Assembly (NCBI GenBank): GCA_014529385.2
Contig: CM043944.1
Span: forward strand, 75,389,884-75,453,883
Length of the DNA: 64,000 nucleotides
Reading direction: 5' to 3'
Source: Adiantum capillus-veneris
Lineage: Eukaryota > Streptophyta > Polypodiopsida > Polypodiales > Pteridaceae
The notes below the pieces were generated by a model. That model did no database searches. It was given only the letters and a program-made list of their open reading frames with translations, and was not told the origin of the DNA. The position numbers were made by a program, and so were the translations under genes. This document shows, piece after piece, positions 1-12,019 of the stretch (its first letter is position 1; each line of letters opens with the position of its first letter).

Positions 1-1318
1 GTTGCCACATCATCACTTTTGTGGCAATCTGAGCCTGATGGTACTCTGCCCTCAATTTGATAGGCATTAAAGCCCAAAAGCCCAGAAATGACTTAAATTG
101 TAAGTTATTTTTACGAAGTCCAGAAAGCTCATGAAATCATTTGATATCTTTAACAGTTGCTCAAAAGCAACTATACATCATATGCTGTCAATAATTGATG
201 CCAAAAAACACCTTTAGGGCCAAATCAGCCACGTAGGGCCCTATCTTTATGCTGCCACATCCACGCGGCAACAACCATGAGATGCAACGTAGGATTGGAT
301 GCCACCTTTTTTTGGTGAAATATCTTGAACGGAGGGAGAGCCATGATACCAAAGATGAAGGTATGGACACATGAAAAAAAATTGTCAAAAAAAACAGCAA
401 TTAGTAGGTAGTAAGGCTTTAGTAAATCCAGCTTCTTGGTACCAAATCGCACCAAATCTATGTAGGGGTAGGCAATGGGTAAGTCCCTCATATTCAGCCA
501 AAATGCAAGATGTAGCAGACTCCAGAAGCCTGCAAAAATGCAAGAAGAGTGGATAGGGAGGGGAGAGGGGTGGGGGAGAAGCTGAAAAGATCGCCCAGCC
601 AAGGGTGATGCCTGGTCTAAAAGAAAAAAACACTGATGCAGTGCAAGTGCCTAGATTTGGTGCTCTAGTTAGAGTGTACAATGGAAGATGAGAAGAGAGG
701 GACCATGGAGCAAAGAAAGGAGTGAGAAAAGTCCCAAAAGATGGCAGCACAAACTCTAGTTAAGTGAATGGTAACACATGACGGGATTGAACGAGGGCCA
801 TGGGGAATTGAACAAGGGTAGGTGCCCCGGCTGAAGCTCCTATAAGGTGCACAGATCCATGTCTCACAAGTGCATTTGAGCAAAGAAAAAATGCATAGGT
901 GGAGCCAATTTAACATGAAAATCTACCATCATGGACATCAAATTTTACAAAACTAAACCTAATTGTAAATATATCTGACACAATCCGAAGGAGGTGGACT
1001 GAGGTAGCGTAGGTCTGAGATGCCAATAAATGAAATTGAATTGATACAATACTCAACTGTATAGTGTACACTAGGTGTGCTGTGGTGTAGTGGGAAAGGG
1101 CATATAAGGTGTGTCCTCTTGTCCATAGTTCTAAGTTTATGCTACAGACTGTTGTATGTACGGTTGGGAGCAAGATAGGTCTTGAGCCATGGAAAATCAG
1201 ACAGCAATTATAATATTATAGTTTTCTGTTTTCTTTTTTTTTGAACTTTTAGCGTTTTTTTTTTTGATATTGAGTGACTGGCTTTTAGTTTTCAACGCTG
1301 TCTTTGTCTTCTGTGCAG
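1..1318. other. Unassigned sequence before the first visible mnmG exon, probably intron
   Basis: No coding similarity or transposon domain is recognised on either strand. The short open frames here are AT-rich and look like chance. The last ~130 bases are T-rich and end in a good acceptor (ctgtgcag) just before the exon at 1319, so at least the end of this stretch is intron. I looked for the expected upstream MnmG segment (FAD-binding GGGHAG loop and the residues before PCNPAVGG) and did not find it, so those exons should lie left of the window. Confidence 0.5.
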
Positions 1319-1410
1319 CCATGCAATCCGGCTGTAGGAGGTCCTGCTAAGTCTCAGTTGGTGCATGAAGTGGATGCTTTGGGGGGTGAAATCGGAAAAA
1401 TGGCAGACAG
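1319..1410 (+). CDS. mnmG: mnmG exon (first in window): PCNPAVGG segment of the tRNA U34 modification enzyme MnmG
   Basis: The 92 nt encode 30 codons reading [14 protein letters not shown], then HEVDALGG and EIGKMAD, a hallmark stretch of the MnmG/GidA/MTO1 family. With its GTPase partner MnmE, MnmG uses FAD, NADH and a folate one-carbon donor to put a carboxymethylaminomethyl-type group on wobble uridine 34 of tRNAs. The plant protein is nuclear-encoded and expected in mitochondria and/or plastids. The Cys of the CNP motif matches a conserved family cysteine (Cys47 in E. coli, from memory). The exon starts in phase 0 after a T-rich acceptor. It ends after two bases of an Arg codon, and the third base is supplied by the exon at 43509. 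The base pair after the exon is GC rather than GT, so this would be a GC-AG intron. Confidence 0.9.
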
Positions 1411-1861
1411 GCATGCTGTCAACTTTAAGATATTCGAGTGTGATTATTTCATGTTCTGATTATCATTGTATCTACACTTTTTGCATCGATGTATCATCAT
1501 CACCATTTCTTTTGCAGACTATACTTTTTAAGTATCAATGCTTGGTGCAGACCATGTTGGGAGGTGCAGGCCACAAACTGAACAATTCTTCCTTGATGCT
1601 TTAACCCCTTGGGTTATTTGAGAATTTCTTGTGGCTTTGCTGAGTGCATGAAAGCTGAGTCAAGCTTCTATGAGTCTGTGCTTGCCTCATCAATTGGCGA
1701 GGTTTAACTGAGCTGTGGCAAGTATTTAGTGTGGCCTGAGGGCATAAGGAATCATTGATGGTTGCCTCGAGAAATAGACATGCCTGTTTGTATGTGCATC
1801 CTTGTGACCATGTGTAGGAGGATCTAGTGCGGCTTGTGTCCATGAAGAATCATTGATGTGT
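1411..1861 (+). other. Intron start, no recognisable element
   Basis: This is unique-looking, moderately AT-rich sequence between the GC splice donor and the first microsatellite. I see no coding or transposon signal in it. Confidence 0.5.
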
Positions 1862-2002
<141 letters not shown>

Positions 2003-2207
2003 GAAAATGAAATGAAACATTGAAATGTTATATTAATGTCTTCAAAACGCCAAAGTGACCTATGAGACCATAAAGTTACAATGTGGTGGATCTGATACAA
2101 AGTCAGAGTAACAAGATGACAAAAATGAAATGACAAATGTCAAAATAAAATACTATGGAATCCTAAACTGCTAGGTGTGAACTAAGCAGCTAGCTGGGAT
2201 AGCTAGA

Positions 2208-5200
2208 TCACAAGAAATCCAGCATCGGTCGCTGGCCGATCTCATCAATCTCCTCCATGGTCAGTAGTTTGACCGGGCGTCGTGCATGTCGAGCCAAAGT
2301 GATCCGAATCCTCTGATGCAGCCTCCGTCGATGCTGTGTAGTCCTCCGCAGTCGTGGGCATCTGGATCTACCCAGCTCAGTCGCTCGGTCGATCAGTGTG
2401 CCTCTGGTGTGAGGCGATGAGCTCTGTTGTGGTAGTAACTCCTCCGGGTGTCCAATGGCAGCTCTAAAGAAATCTGTGATATGTCTCTGAGACTGGCTAG
2501 CCTCTCCTCTCATCAGGCTCTCTCTGTGTCTTTGTAGCTCGAGCAAAAACAAACCCAAGCATCTCTGATCCTCGTACTGCATGACTCTGGAGAATGGTCC
2601 AAAGCCCTCTCTGAACAAGCAATGGAAGTGGCCTCGTATCTCGTAGTAGACGGGGTAGTGGCATGTGTAGTGCAACTCTGTCTCACGCTCGATGTCACAC
2701 AGGGGGCATGTCCTGGCCTCTCCTGGTACTCTGCTGTATCTCCCAGTCTCGATCCGCAGCTAGTGTAAAGATGTGCGTATCTGGCGGATAGCACATCGTA
2801 TCCCATGAGACAAGTGGGTGTCCATGTATCTGGGCCTCGGCACAAAACCATCAACCGTAAGCTGGAGGAGACGCTCTCTGTAGAAAACCATCTTCGTGCC
2901 CAGCTCCTGTGCTGGCTGTATCCATGTCCTCCTGGTGTCTAGCTGAGTCAAGTCCTGGCGGATGAGCCTGGTGATCTCGGACTGTGTAAGAGTCAGAGAG
3001 GGTGCATCCAGTGAGTACTGGAAGGGAGGCAATCTGTCTATGCTGAACCCATGGGCCTGAAACCATGATGTCATCTCCCCATACCAGCATGCTATATCTC
3101 CCTGCATGGCTAATTGTCGAGAGGACTCAAGTGCAAGGCGGGCATATTTGTCTCTTGGAAGTTCCCACATGCGGTGTATGAAGGAGACAGATCTAGTGAG
3201 CGCCTCAACCACTAGTGGGGGGGCAGCTAGCTCTGCTCGGACAGTAGCACGTGGTACTGAAGCCTTCGCTCTAATGAGCCGCGGGATCATAGAGACTAGA
3301 GGCTTCTCCATGTCCCCCCATCCATCACTGCGGCCTGTCCTCCTGTGATGATCCAATGAAGGTCCCCAAATCTCAGCTCCATAAAGCAATGCAGAAGCCA
3401 CCAGAGTGTCAAAGAGCTAGAGCTTCGTCCGAGCAAGGTAGTACTGTACGTACGTACGGATGACATCCGTACAATACGTCCGTATAGTACGGATCCGTAC
3501 CGTACGGATTGCATCCGTACGGTGCAATATTTTTTTTATAAAAAATTTGGGCAGCGCGTGCGGCGTCCGTTGCAGCAATAGGGTAGCGTTTTATTTTTTG
3601 GGTAAAGCTCTTTACAGAGAGTGTGCGCTTCTGTAAAAGTTGCAGAGCAGGTGCACAGCAGGTCTGTGTGCGGCACGGTTAAACATCACTGCTAGAAGCT
3701 CTGCTAGTAGATCTCTGGCATGCGTGAAATGCTCAGCCACTAAACCATCATGATCGTATGCTCTCCCAGTCCTCATCCTGTCAAGGCCTTCCTCACCATC
3801 TCCGCGGTGAAAAAAGCACATGTGTGTGGGCATGGATCGGGAGGGTCGGGAAGGGGGGGCTGCTCAAGAACTGTGTACAGAGATGATGCGTACTGGCCGC
3901 AGTCCTCTGTAGAAGTGATGGCGGGGGGGTGGGAGAGTGCTCCTGAGAGAGCCGCCATGCCTCACGTGAGTCCTGACTCAAGAATAGGTGATATATATCC
4001 TGCTCTAGGCGAGCCAAAAATGCCCTCTTCTTCAACCGCACTAGGCGTCCGAAGTCAATCTGTGACTGCCTGTGAGTGATGTCCCCCAAAAGCACCTCCC
4101 TCTGAAGTCTAGCTCTAGTGTCCCGGCATTCCTAATGATACCAACTGTTCTGGGGGATGCTCCCCGAGCGGCGTCTCTGCTCAGGCTGGGTATGTGGGTA
4201 AGCCTTTGCTGTTGCATCATGTAGTGTCTGTGTCAATATAGTAGTAAGCTCCTCGAGAGGTTGCCCTGGCTCCTCTGTGCATAGGCGTCTGTAGATCCCA
4301 TCTATGTATACAGACTCCGTCTCCCGCGTGAAGGTGTAGCGAGTAGGGGCTGCTGTCCGTAGCCTGTGTGCTACACTAAACTGAAAAGAGATGGTCATCG
4401 ACATGAGCATGATCCACTGCCACACCAACAGGTCTGGGTACAACTGTGAGATCTTGGATACTAGAGATGAGGCTCGACTGTGCCATGACATAATCCACTG
4501 TGCAGGCTCCATGTCTGTGTGGAAAGCATGTAAAACCCCCCGAAGCGAGAAATATGTGTAAGCCATTCAAGATGGCCAATCCATGTGCAGTCCCCATGTC
4601 TATCAAGTGTCGTCCGTACTCAGTGTGTTCTCCATCTTGTGATAGTGTGGATAGACCTGTCTTTGCAACATCCAGCTCTCTCAGCATCTCCTCTGAAGTA
4701 TCATAAAATACTGTCTGATGATGGGCAGTCCTAGCATTGAAATCCCCTAGAATTATGATGTCACCATCTCTAGAGAACTCCCATATGTCATCATCGAAAA
4801 TAGAAAAAGGGGACTGTCCTCTGGGTGGTGCATACACTGACGTGCTTGGGGGAAAGTAGCGAATAGCAATGTAAAGGTATCTGTCTGTCTCTGCTCTCAG
4901 TCTCACCCACATGTACCTAGCTTGCTCATCTCTGCGGGCTATATGTATCAATGGCTGCAACTCCTCCCTGAATAACACTGCCGCTCCTCTTGATCCCCGC
5001 CCTCTGTGCTTTGATCGTGTCTCCTGTCTATAGGCAGCCTCCCATCTATATCCACTAATGTGAGGCATAGACTGCCCAGGGGCTTGATGTGTCCTAGAGT
5101 AGAAGACGATGTCTCTTCCTTTGAAACTATCCTCAAAGGCGCCCACATCAAGTCGCATAGATCCATTACAATTCCACGTGGCAACTTTGAGTGTGGTCCC

Positions 5201-5215
5201 ATGGGTCTCGCACCG
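2208..5215 (-). pseudogene. LINE copy A ORF2: EEP endonuclease, remnant RT, CCHC finger; broken
   Basis: The first third (5215-4376) is an apurinic-like endonuclease domain. It has WNCNG, the catalytic-site region LGDFNARTA, HRHGACTVDYV and a degenerate VDH motif. Frameshifts follow at about 4400, 4130 and 3790. The central reverse transcriptase, including the YADD region seen in copies C and D, is absent because 3436-3665 is foreign sequence. The thumb region (3401-2760) and the C-terminal basic tail (2675-2208) remain in different frames. Between them the CX2C-X8-H-X4-C finger region is damaged. Not functional. Confidence 0.85.
3436..3665. other. Palindrome-rich filler replacing the LINE RT core
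   Basis: LINE homology to copy D breaks at about 3435 and resumes at about 3666. The matching copy D positions, about 39865 and 40795, are roughly 930 bp apart, so this 230-bp piece replaced the RT core. Its first ~85 bp hold at least eight overlapping copies of CCGTAC/GTACGG, many of them self-complementary, followed by an AT-rich run. I do not recognise the family. It could be the end of a DNA element or DNA added during break repair. Confidence 0.6.
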
Positions 5216-5218
5216 TCA

Positions 5219-6153
5219 TGTGGAGTGCCGCTCTACGACCATCTCTGTAGAAGGCCGTCTTTCCCTTCTCCCTTGCCGCTTGAATCTTTGGCATTACCTC
5301 TCTCATATGCGCAAGTTGTGTGAGAGTGATGTCATCTCCAAGGAATTTGCCCGTTTTCTTTAGTGTAGGACTCTTCTTCAAGAAGTCCTTCTTTGCCTCC
5401 ATGGATGGGAAACGGATGATTAAAGCTCTCCCTTTTGAAGTCTCCCCATTGCCTTGTGTCTTCTTCCCCACCCTCCATGCCTTTGTATGAGTAGCCTCAC
5501 TACCCATCATGCGGAGAAGTTCTTCAACTTCCCCTTCCACATCATCTCGGTCTTTAAGACCGGTTACTCTTATATGCAAAGCTCTAGTTTTCCTTTGCTG
5601 TTCTTCTTCTAGAGTCATGTTGATGATTGTAGGAGTGGGGACAGATGTGGTTTCTTTCCCTTTCCCTCTCTTAGCGTCTTCTATCCATTCATCCGGCTTC
5701 TTCTGCGTCTTCGTGATCACATCCATCCACGAAGACGTCTTTACCATCTTTTGTTTCTCCTCCTCTTTGATCATCCGTACCTGCTCTTTGATGACCTTGA
5801 TTTGCTTTATCACCGAAGGTTGGAATTCCCCCTCCTCTAGTCCACTGCTTGCTCTATCAGCAAGTTCTCGCTTGAGAGCTGAGACCTCTGTCCGCCTTAT
5901 GTGCTTGTAGCTCTGCTTGCAGGTCCTCTTTCTCTTTCTTCCACTGCGCGTCTTCGTTGAGAAACATTTGAAGAAGGTTGGCCTTCTCTTTCCACCATCC
6001 CCCCATATCTGCGTTCCAGTCTTTCATCTCCCTCTCCATTTGTGTAATCCGCTTGTTTGTAACCACAAAGGTTGCTTTCGGATGGGGCTTACACACTGGC
6101 GAAGCACTCATGACCTCCATCAAAAATACAATCTGCAGTTCTGCCAAAGCCAA
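5219..6153 (-). pseudogene. LINE copy A ORF1: coiled coil plus L1-type RRM nucleic-acid chaperone, frameshifted
   Basis: The N-terminal part (6153-5857) starts near MEVMSASPVCKPH and is rich in E, K and Q in a heptad-like pattern, which suggests a coiled coil. After a frameshift near 5850 the frame at 5813-5166 carries a linker and then a domain with RALHIRVTGLKDRDDVE, THTKAWRVGKK, RALIIRFPSMEAKKDFL and GDDITLTQLAHM. This order of strands and basic helices resembles the RRM and C-terminal domain of L1-type ORF1 proteins, which bind element RNA. I see no CCHC knuckle, unlike the usual plant LINE ORF1. A small deletion just before the end destroys the frame into the TGA at 5218-5216. Confidence 0.8.
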
Positions 6154-6335
6154 CCCACTATGTCCACATCACACATACATCCCTGTCCCGCGTAATGTAT
6201 ACATAAGATTCCCTAAATCAATCATACATTCTTGACATTTGCTTTTCTGATTTTCTGCAGAGTTTTTGTCAGAGCTGTTCTGCCTTTTGTAAACCTGCAG
6301 GTTCTTGCACTGTTTTTCAAAAATCTGCAAGTGAA

Positions 6336-6558
6336 AATTGGGGAATTTCCTGTTTTTTATTTCCCTGTAACTCTGATTTTCTGGCTGTTTTGGGGGGGGG
6401 GGGAGGTGGGCGGGGCTGGCTGTGCGAGAATGTTGGGGGGGGGGTGAACAAGGCAGCGGGCGGGCAGTGTAGGCAGGAGCAGCGCGAGGCGCTTCAGCAG
6501 CAGCAGCAGCAGCGTGAGGGGCAGCAGTGAAGCAGCGCGAGAGAGCCTGTTGGGCAGC

Positions 6559-6559
<1 letters not shown>
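6336..6559. other. G-rich spacer between two LINE copies
   Basis: The sequence holds poly-G runs (about 6391-6402 and 6435-6444) and a short CAG/GCA-like repeat (about 6495-6515). It fits neither LINE copy. It could be pre-insertion intron or a variable LINE 5' end. No gene is seen. Confidence 0.5.

Positions 6560-6649
<90 letters not shown>
6560..6649. repeat. (GA)n microsatellite forming the 3' tail of LINE copy A'
   Basis: About 45 GA units on the + strand read as (TC)n after the end of the minus-strand LINE 3' UTR. The junction gaaatgaaatgaaatg is nearly identical to that of copy C at about 15317. Confidence 0.95.
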
Positions 6650-6654
<5 letters not shown>

Positions 6655-7790
6655 GAAATGAAATGTTATATTAACGTCTTCAAAAGGCTAAAGTGACCTA
6701 TGAGACCAGAAAGTTACAATGCGGTGTATCTGATACAAAGTCAGATTAACAAAATAAATTAAACTAGGATAACAAAATATAAATACTGCGGGATCCTAAA
6801 CTAAGCAGTACAATGTGAAGACAATATGGGAGGAGAGTAGAGATCCATCTTCATCTGCACTCTTTACGACGAAAGTGTATGGCTTGAATCCTTTGCTGTA
6901 GCCTCCTTCGAAACCGTGTAGCTCCTCTTCTCCATCGGGGTCTTCTAGATCTCCCTAGCTCCACTGCTCGGTCTATGAGAATGCCAGTAGTGCGGGTAGA
7001 CCTCTCCACCGTTGGCTGCTCCTCTGTCTGTTCTTCTGGGTGTACAATATCTAGTGTGAAGAAATCTGTGATCTGTCTCTGGGGATGTCTCTCTTCAGCT
7101 CTCCTCAGTAAAGTTTCTCTATGCGTGTGTAACTCAAGTAGATATAGCCCAAGACATCTTTGATCCTCATAACTCATGACCCTAGATAGAGGCCCAAAAC
7201 CTTCTTTGAATAGACAATGAAAACGGCCTCGTATCTCATAGTACACTGTGCAATGACATATGTAATGTACTTCTGTCTTTGGTTCTAGATGGCATAAGCG
7301 GCATATCCTGCTATCTGCTGGTGTCCCTCTGAATCTGCCAGTCTCAATTTCGAGCTGATGTGAGGACGTGCGTATCTGGCCAATGGCACAACGCAAACCA
7401 TGTGAAAGATGCGTTTCCATATAGCTAGGTCGAATCACAAACCCACCCCCCGTGAGGTGGAGAAGATGCTCTCTATAGAAAGCCATCTTCGTGCCCAACT
7501 CTTGTAACGGCTCTATCCATGTCCTCCTCGTGTCCAGCTGGATCGGACCTTGACGAATGAGTCTATTAATCTCTACCCATGTCAGAGACCTCAAGGGTGC
7601 CTGTAGAGAGTATTGAAAAGGAGGCAACCTGTCCATGGTGAAACCATGTGTCTGAAACCATGATGCCATCTGTGCATACCAGCATGATGTATCCCCATTA
7701 AGAGCTAATTGTTTGGAGGACTCTAGAGCCACCCTGGCATATCTGTCTCTGGTAGTATCCCACAAACTGTGTACAAAGGAGACTGATCTT
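6650..7790 (-). mobile_element. LINE copy A', 5'-truncated, (TC)n-tailed family
   Basis: Only the last ~1.1 kb of the LINE is present: the ORF2 C-terminus plus the 3' UTR ending at the GA tract. 5' truncation is the usual result of incomplete target-primed reverse transcription. It lies in the same orientation just upstream of copy A, so the two form a head-to-tail pair. Confidence 0.9.
6851..7765 (-). pseudogene. C-terminal 304 residues of LINE ORF2 with intact CCHC finger
   Basis: This is an uninterrupted but 5'-truncated reading frame covering the region after the reverse transcriptase. A zinc-binding motif CX2C-X8-H-X4-C (CRLCHLEP then HYICHC) lies near residues 155-175, and the last ~60 residues are strongly basic and Arg-rich. 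Such C-terminal fingers in LINE ORF2 proteins are thought to help bind template or target nucleic acid. The lack of stops over 304 codons suggests a younger insertion than copies A and D. It lacks the endonuclease and RT and cannot act alone. Confidence 0.85.
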
Positions 7791-8229
7791 TAGTCAAAAC
7801 TGCTCGCTACTGCTGTCGCTCGCTCCCCCCCCCCCCCTCCTCCCCCTTCCTCGCCATCGCCTCTCCTCCTCCCTGCCCCTGCGTTGCACCTCTGCCCCTG
7901 TCCCCCTTGCGCAGCCTGCCCTGCCCGCCCTCTGCGCAGCCCGCCCTACTTGCTTTCCTCCCCCCCCCCCCCCGCCTGCTGCCGCGCCCCATCCCAGCCT
8001 GCAGCCCCTCCAACGCGCTGTCACACCTTGCCCCGCCCGCCGCCATATCCCAACCCAATCCGCATTGCGCCCCCCTCCCCCCCCCCCCCCCCGGCCTCCT
8101 TGTTTTTGCCTCTCTTCCCGAAGGTATCCTTCAGCCGGCGTTGGCAGTATTCATTCTTGGATAGTGCTCGTCAAGGTCGTCTGTAGCGCTATCTTTTTAT
8201 CCACTTCTCCGACACAGCAGTAGACACAA
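7791..8229 (+). other. C-rich leader before a LINE ORF1, poly-C tracts
   Basis: It holds several runs of 10 or more C (about 7827, 7962 and 8071). Arg/Gly- and Pro-rich open frames in this stretch are composition artefacts. It could be the 5' UTR of the element whose ORF1 starts at 8230. Confidence 0.45.
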
Positions 8230-9468
8230 ATGGAGGCTCCAGCTTCGCCACAGAGGGACTCGCCTGAAGCCCCCTCGCCCGACCCCGCTGAGCCCACCAT
8301 TCGACTTGCTCTTTCGCCGACAGAGCAAGCGAGCCTTGCCGCAGAGGTAGAGCGTTTGCAAGCGACTTCGGTCATCTGCAAGGTTCTCGGCATCTGACCT
8401 AGCAGAGGAGAGTTGTGAGACCTTCTCTAGGCCCGCCTTCTCGCAGAGGTGGGCAAGATCTTGGATGTCCAGATTCTCGGACGGGGGTACTATCAGATCA
8501 AGTTCGAGACCTCCGAGATGGCTTCCAAGGTCATAGCTATGAGTCCACTATCCATCCGAGCATCACGCGCCCACTTTCGAGAGTGGCGACATGGTTTTGA
8601 CCCGACTTCGGATGTTCTAGTAGAGGAGGCAGACATCCCCATCTCAGTCTGCTTTCCGGGTTTACGGAGGGAGTACCTACCACTTCTTTCCAGGATTGGT
8701 TCCGCCATCGGGACTGTCCTAGAGTCACCTCGTATGGCAGCATCAGTAGCTGCCAAGGCGGCTGGCATCCTTTCAGTTCGAGTTTTGGTCAGAGATACCC
8801 ACACGCTCCCGAAGGTCATCCTTCTGCCTCGGGTGAGTGGGGGTTGGTTTAGACAGAGTGTGGAGTACTCGGGCCTCCCGAACCAGTCCTTCATTTTCCG
8901 ACAGATGGGCCACCTTGCGAAGGCCTGTCCACGGAGGAGGCCACGACTTGCACCTCAGCCTCAGCCCCAGCCTGCCAAGGCTGGGCCGCAGCCTCAGTCA
9001 GCGGCACAGCGCACAGATTCAGAGCCACCCCCCGAGCCTGGGGCTCCAGCGGAGGAGGGGTGGCAGCAGGCCCGTGGCCGTCGACGCCAGGGGCCACAGC
9101 GATAGCCTGGTACTTAGAGTGGCACTCAGGTGCCTACTCAGCAGCAGTGGGTTCCCACGGGGAACCGCTTTGGTCCTCTTGAGCAAGAGGAGTCCCCTAC
9201 GCCAGCCGTCACCTCCGCTTCACCCTCGACAGCCGCTCCCCCTTCAGAGTTCCCCTCCTCCTCCTCATCCTCCCCCCCGCCCTCTACTCCCGTTGCCTCT
9301 CCACCTCGCCCCTCTACCTCTATCGCCCCACCCCGCTCCTCTTCTCCCCCGCTCCCCCAGCTCCTTCTCCCCCCCCTTCTGCTCCAGTTCCACAGTCGGC
9401 TCAGGAGACTGGTCCCTCGCCGGCGGCCAGGAGATCTCTTGGCAGCGCCTTTGCCACGAGTCGCCTAG
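8230..9468 (+). pseudogene. Decayed LINE ORF1 of a second family: DUF4283-like domain, degraded CCHC knuckle, Pro/Ser tail
   Basis: From an ATG at 8230 one frame runs to 9468, interrupted by three stops at about 8395-8430 and two at about 9103-9117. Segments such as GRGYYQIKFET, PLSIRASRAHFREW and VRVLVRDTHTLP fit the DUF4283-like N-terminal domain of plant LINE ORF1 proteins. It is followed by a knuckle, QMGHLAKACP, whose first two Cys are changed (NQSFIFRQ). A basic/Pro-rich stretch, QQQWVPTGNRFGPL and a Ser/Pro-rich tail end it. At least two stops sit where CGA codons would be expected, as in CpG decay. I find no ORF2 downstream, so the element is truncated. Confidence 0.7.
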
Positions 9469-9505
9469 CGAGAGAGGGTCAGTCCTTCTTGTTAAGAACC
9501 CGTAG

Positions 9506-11001
9506 ATTGTCTTGATGGATATGGGTAGCTTCAAAAGGACATGCCTCACCCGAGGACTAGTGAAACCTACCCATATAAAAAAGCTTTGCTTTGGATGGAT
9601 TGCTACCCAAAAGTCTCCAATGTCATTTTCCCGGACATTGTTCAAAGGCCCCGAAAGATATACAAAAGTCTCCAATGTCCTAGCTTTTTGACCCTTTAGC
9701 CATTATCGAAATAACTGGACGGTGGTTGTTTCCTTGCTGAGAGCAATCCCGTTGGGGAATTGGATCCCTTTATACAAGTTCTTAACCTCCTTGTTTGATG
9801 GACTGTAGCATAACAATTGACTGCTATCATCGCTCTTGATAACAGCCATGTGTAATAATTGTTGCTACTATCTATAAAGTAAAAAATACCAAAATACCCC
9901 TTTAATTTGTGGAAATTCCCAAAAATTTCACAAATTTCCAAAATGCCCTTCAAATTTTCCAAAATCCCTAGAATACCCCTACTTGCGAAATTAAATCCCT
10001 CCCTGCACTCTTGTAGGGAGGGCAGCACACGCGAAACGCATCCATTACGAAAACCTTCCCATGGTTGCTTGGTAGGGTAAGTTAAACTTAATATCCATAG
10101 GCTTGGTAGGGTAAGCGAGGGCAGCACACGCGAGATGCAGACATTACGAAAACTTTTCCAATGGTTGCTTGCATCTCAAGAGCAGCGGGCAGAATTAGCA
10201 CCACCCTTTGTTTCTCCCTTTCCTCCTAGCGCTCTCTGATAAGCCCGAGCCCTCATATTCATCAAGCACTGCCAGCTTTCATGCTCTCACTTCCTGTTCT
10301 CAACTTGTGAGCTGCGACCCTCGTATAGCGTTGATCTCAGAGATATGCCTTTCTCAACTGAGGGCTTCCCCCACGCTCTCTGTCTCCCTCCTACTCCTCC
10401 AGTTCTTCTTGAAAATAGTGCTCCTTTTTGCTTCCATTGAATCCGCCCCCTCCTTTTGAGGTGGTTCTCTCTCTCTCTCTTTTTCTCTCTCTCTCTAGAA
10501 AGGGAAGAGCCCAAGTGTTTAAACTTGAGTGACATCTATAAACAATTATTGCATAAAGAGCACTCGAGTACAACGAGGTGCCCAAAATCAGACTAAATTG
10601 AAGTTTCACCTGTACTTGGTGTCTTAAGACACTACACAAACACCTCGAGTTCAATTGTTGGTGTTTTCAAAACATAAGTCAATGATCACGTCCATCTGAG
10701 AACAATCCAGCAACCTCCTTTGAGCTTGGACTGACAAACAATTTGTGTTGCAAGAGACCTCGAAGCAAAGACAACTTCCCTCACTATCATTGATTGGATT
10801 CATTTTTTTCAAGAGTGTTGTATCACAAGAGCTTCTCAATGAGGTCCACATGAGTCATGAGTATCCTCCTGCAGCAGTACCGAACTAAATACTGAGCATC
10901 AAGTGCATCTCCCTGTGTGTAATCAGCCTGTCCACATAAGTGTCACTTGTTTCCAATCACCTTTCTGCAAGTGAAGCAGCGCACCGGAATGATCATGGCA
11001 G

Positions 11002-11040
<39 letters not shown>

Positions 11041-12017
11041 CGCTAGGGCTCAAGAGGTGACGGTGAGAGCCTCTGCAATAAATTCATCAATGCATTGCTC
11101 ACTTTTTGACAGCATTCTGTACATCCTCAATTCGTATCCTTTTGCGCGTTTTCTTAAGCGCAGAGGCATGGGCAGCCATCAGATGCTCAAGGAATAGCCG
11201 CTATGGAGCATGCGCAATCAGACTGCTTGCTTTGGCTGCAACCCACGCGATTATCCTTGTCTAGCTTTCTGATCCGTTTCACTATGGCAAGAGGGAAGGC
11301 CAGTCCCCCACTCTCTGGCAATCCATTACCTTCATGTTTCTCATTGTCGTGGGCATCTTCAGCTTCATCTGTTGCCATGCATTGTTTCTCAACCTCAACA
11401 CTCACAAATATAGTCAATTTACTTAGGTTTGCCAACTTTTTGGAAAAGGGTTATTTTCTAGCACTGCCTTCAACCCAACTGCCAAGAAGCATTTTTAGCT
11501 ATTAACCATTTTAGAAAAAAAAAACCAAAATACCCGATGTACAAAATAACCCTAAAATTTTAAAAACTCCCCCAAAACCTTTGTGTTTGTTTTGGGTGGA
11601 TTATATCAATGGGGGAGGGCTCTTAATGTTTTTTAGCCACAAAATCTTGGCTAGATATAGTGTTTGCCTTGAAGAAAACTAGCAAAACTTTACGGCAAAT
11701 GCTTCACTTTCAAACCTAAAGCCCAAAGAGTTATAAGTACGTCCTCAAGTTTCTTTGGTTAAGAAAAATGTTTTGGCAAGCCCTCGTTCTAACATCTTCT
11801 AGCAAGTGAGTACTAATCTTCATATGAAAATCCCCAAAACATAATGTGGGGGTCTTGCAAAAACCTAAGGTAGTGTTCAGAAAGGTTTGCCTCCTTGCCG
11901 TCACTTAGCCTGAAGAATCAATCATTGCTCGAAAGAAACTTAGGTTTAGTGTAATCCCGCCTACAAATTTTGAGATTTCTTTGTAAATTTTAAATTTGAA
12001 GGTGAGATTTTGGAGTT

Positions 12018-12019
<2 letters not shown>
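9506..12019. other. Unassigned intronic sequence with short repeats
   Basis: No gene or transposon domain is recognised. A direct repeat of about 60 bp lies at about 10017-10084 and 10116-10183 (shared core gcagcacacgcga). A mixed CT tract is at about 10460-10497 and a (TC)n tract at about 11004-11038. The remainder is ordinary AT-rich sequence. Confidence 0.5.

Noticed and set aside
225-602. 125-codon minus-strand open frame near the left end
   Set aside because: Hydrophobic but with no recognisable family, no conserved context, and overlapped by equally long frames; treated as chance.
7794-8186. Gly/Arg- and Pro-rich open frames
   Set aside because: Composition artefacts of poly-C tracts; no domains and no consistent start context.
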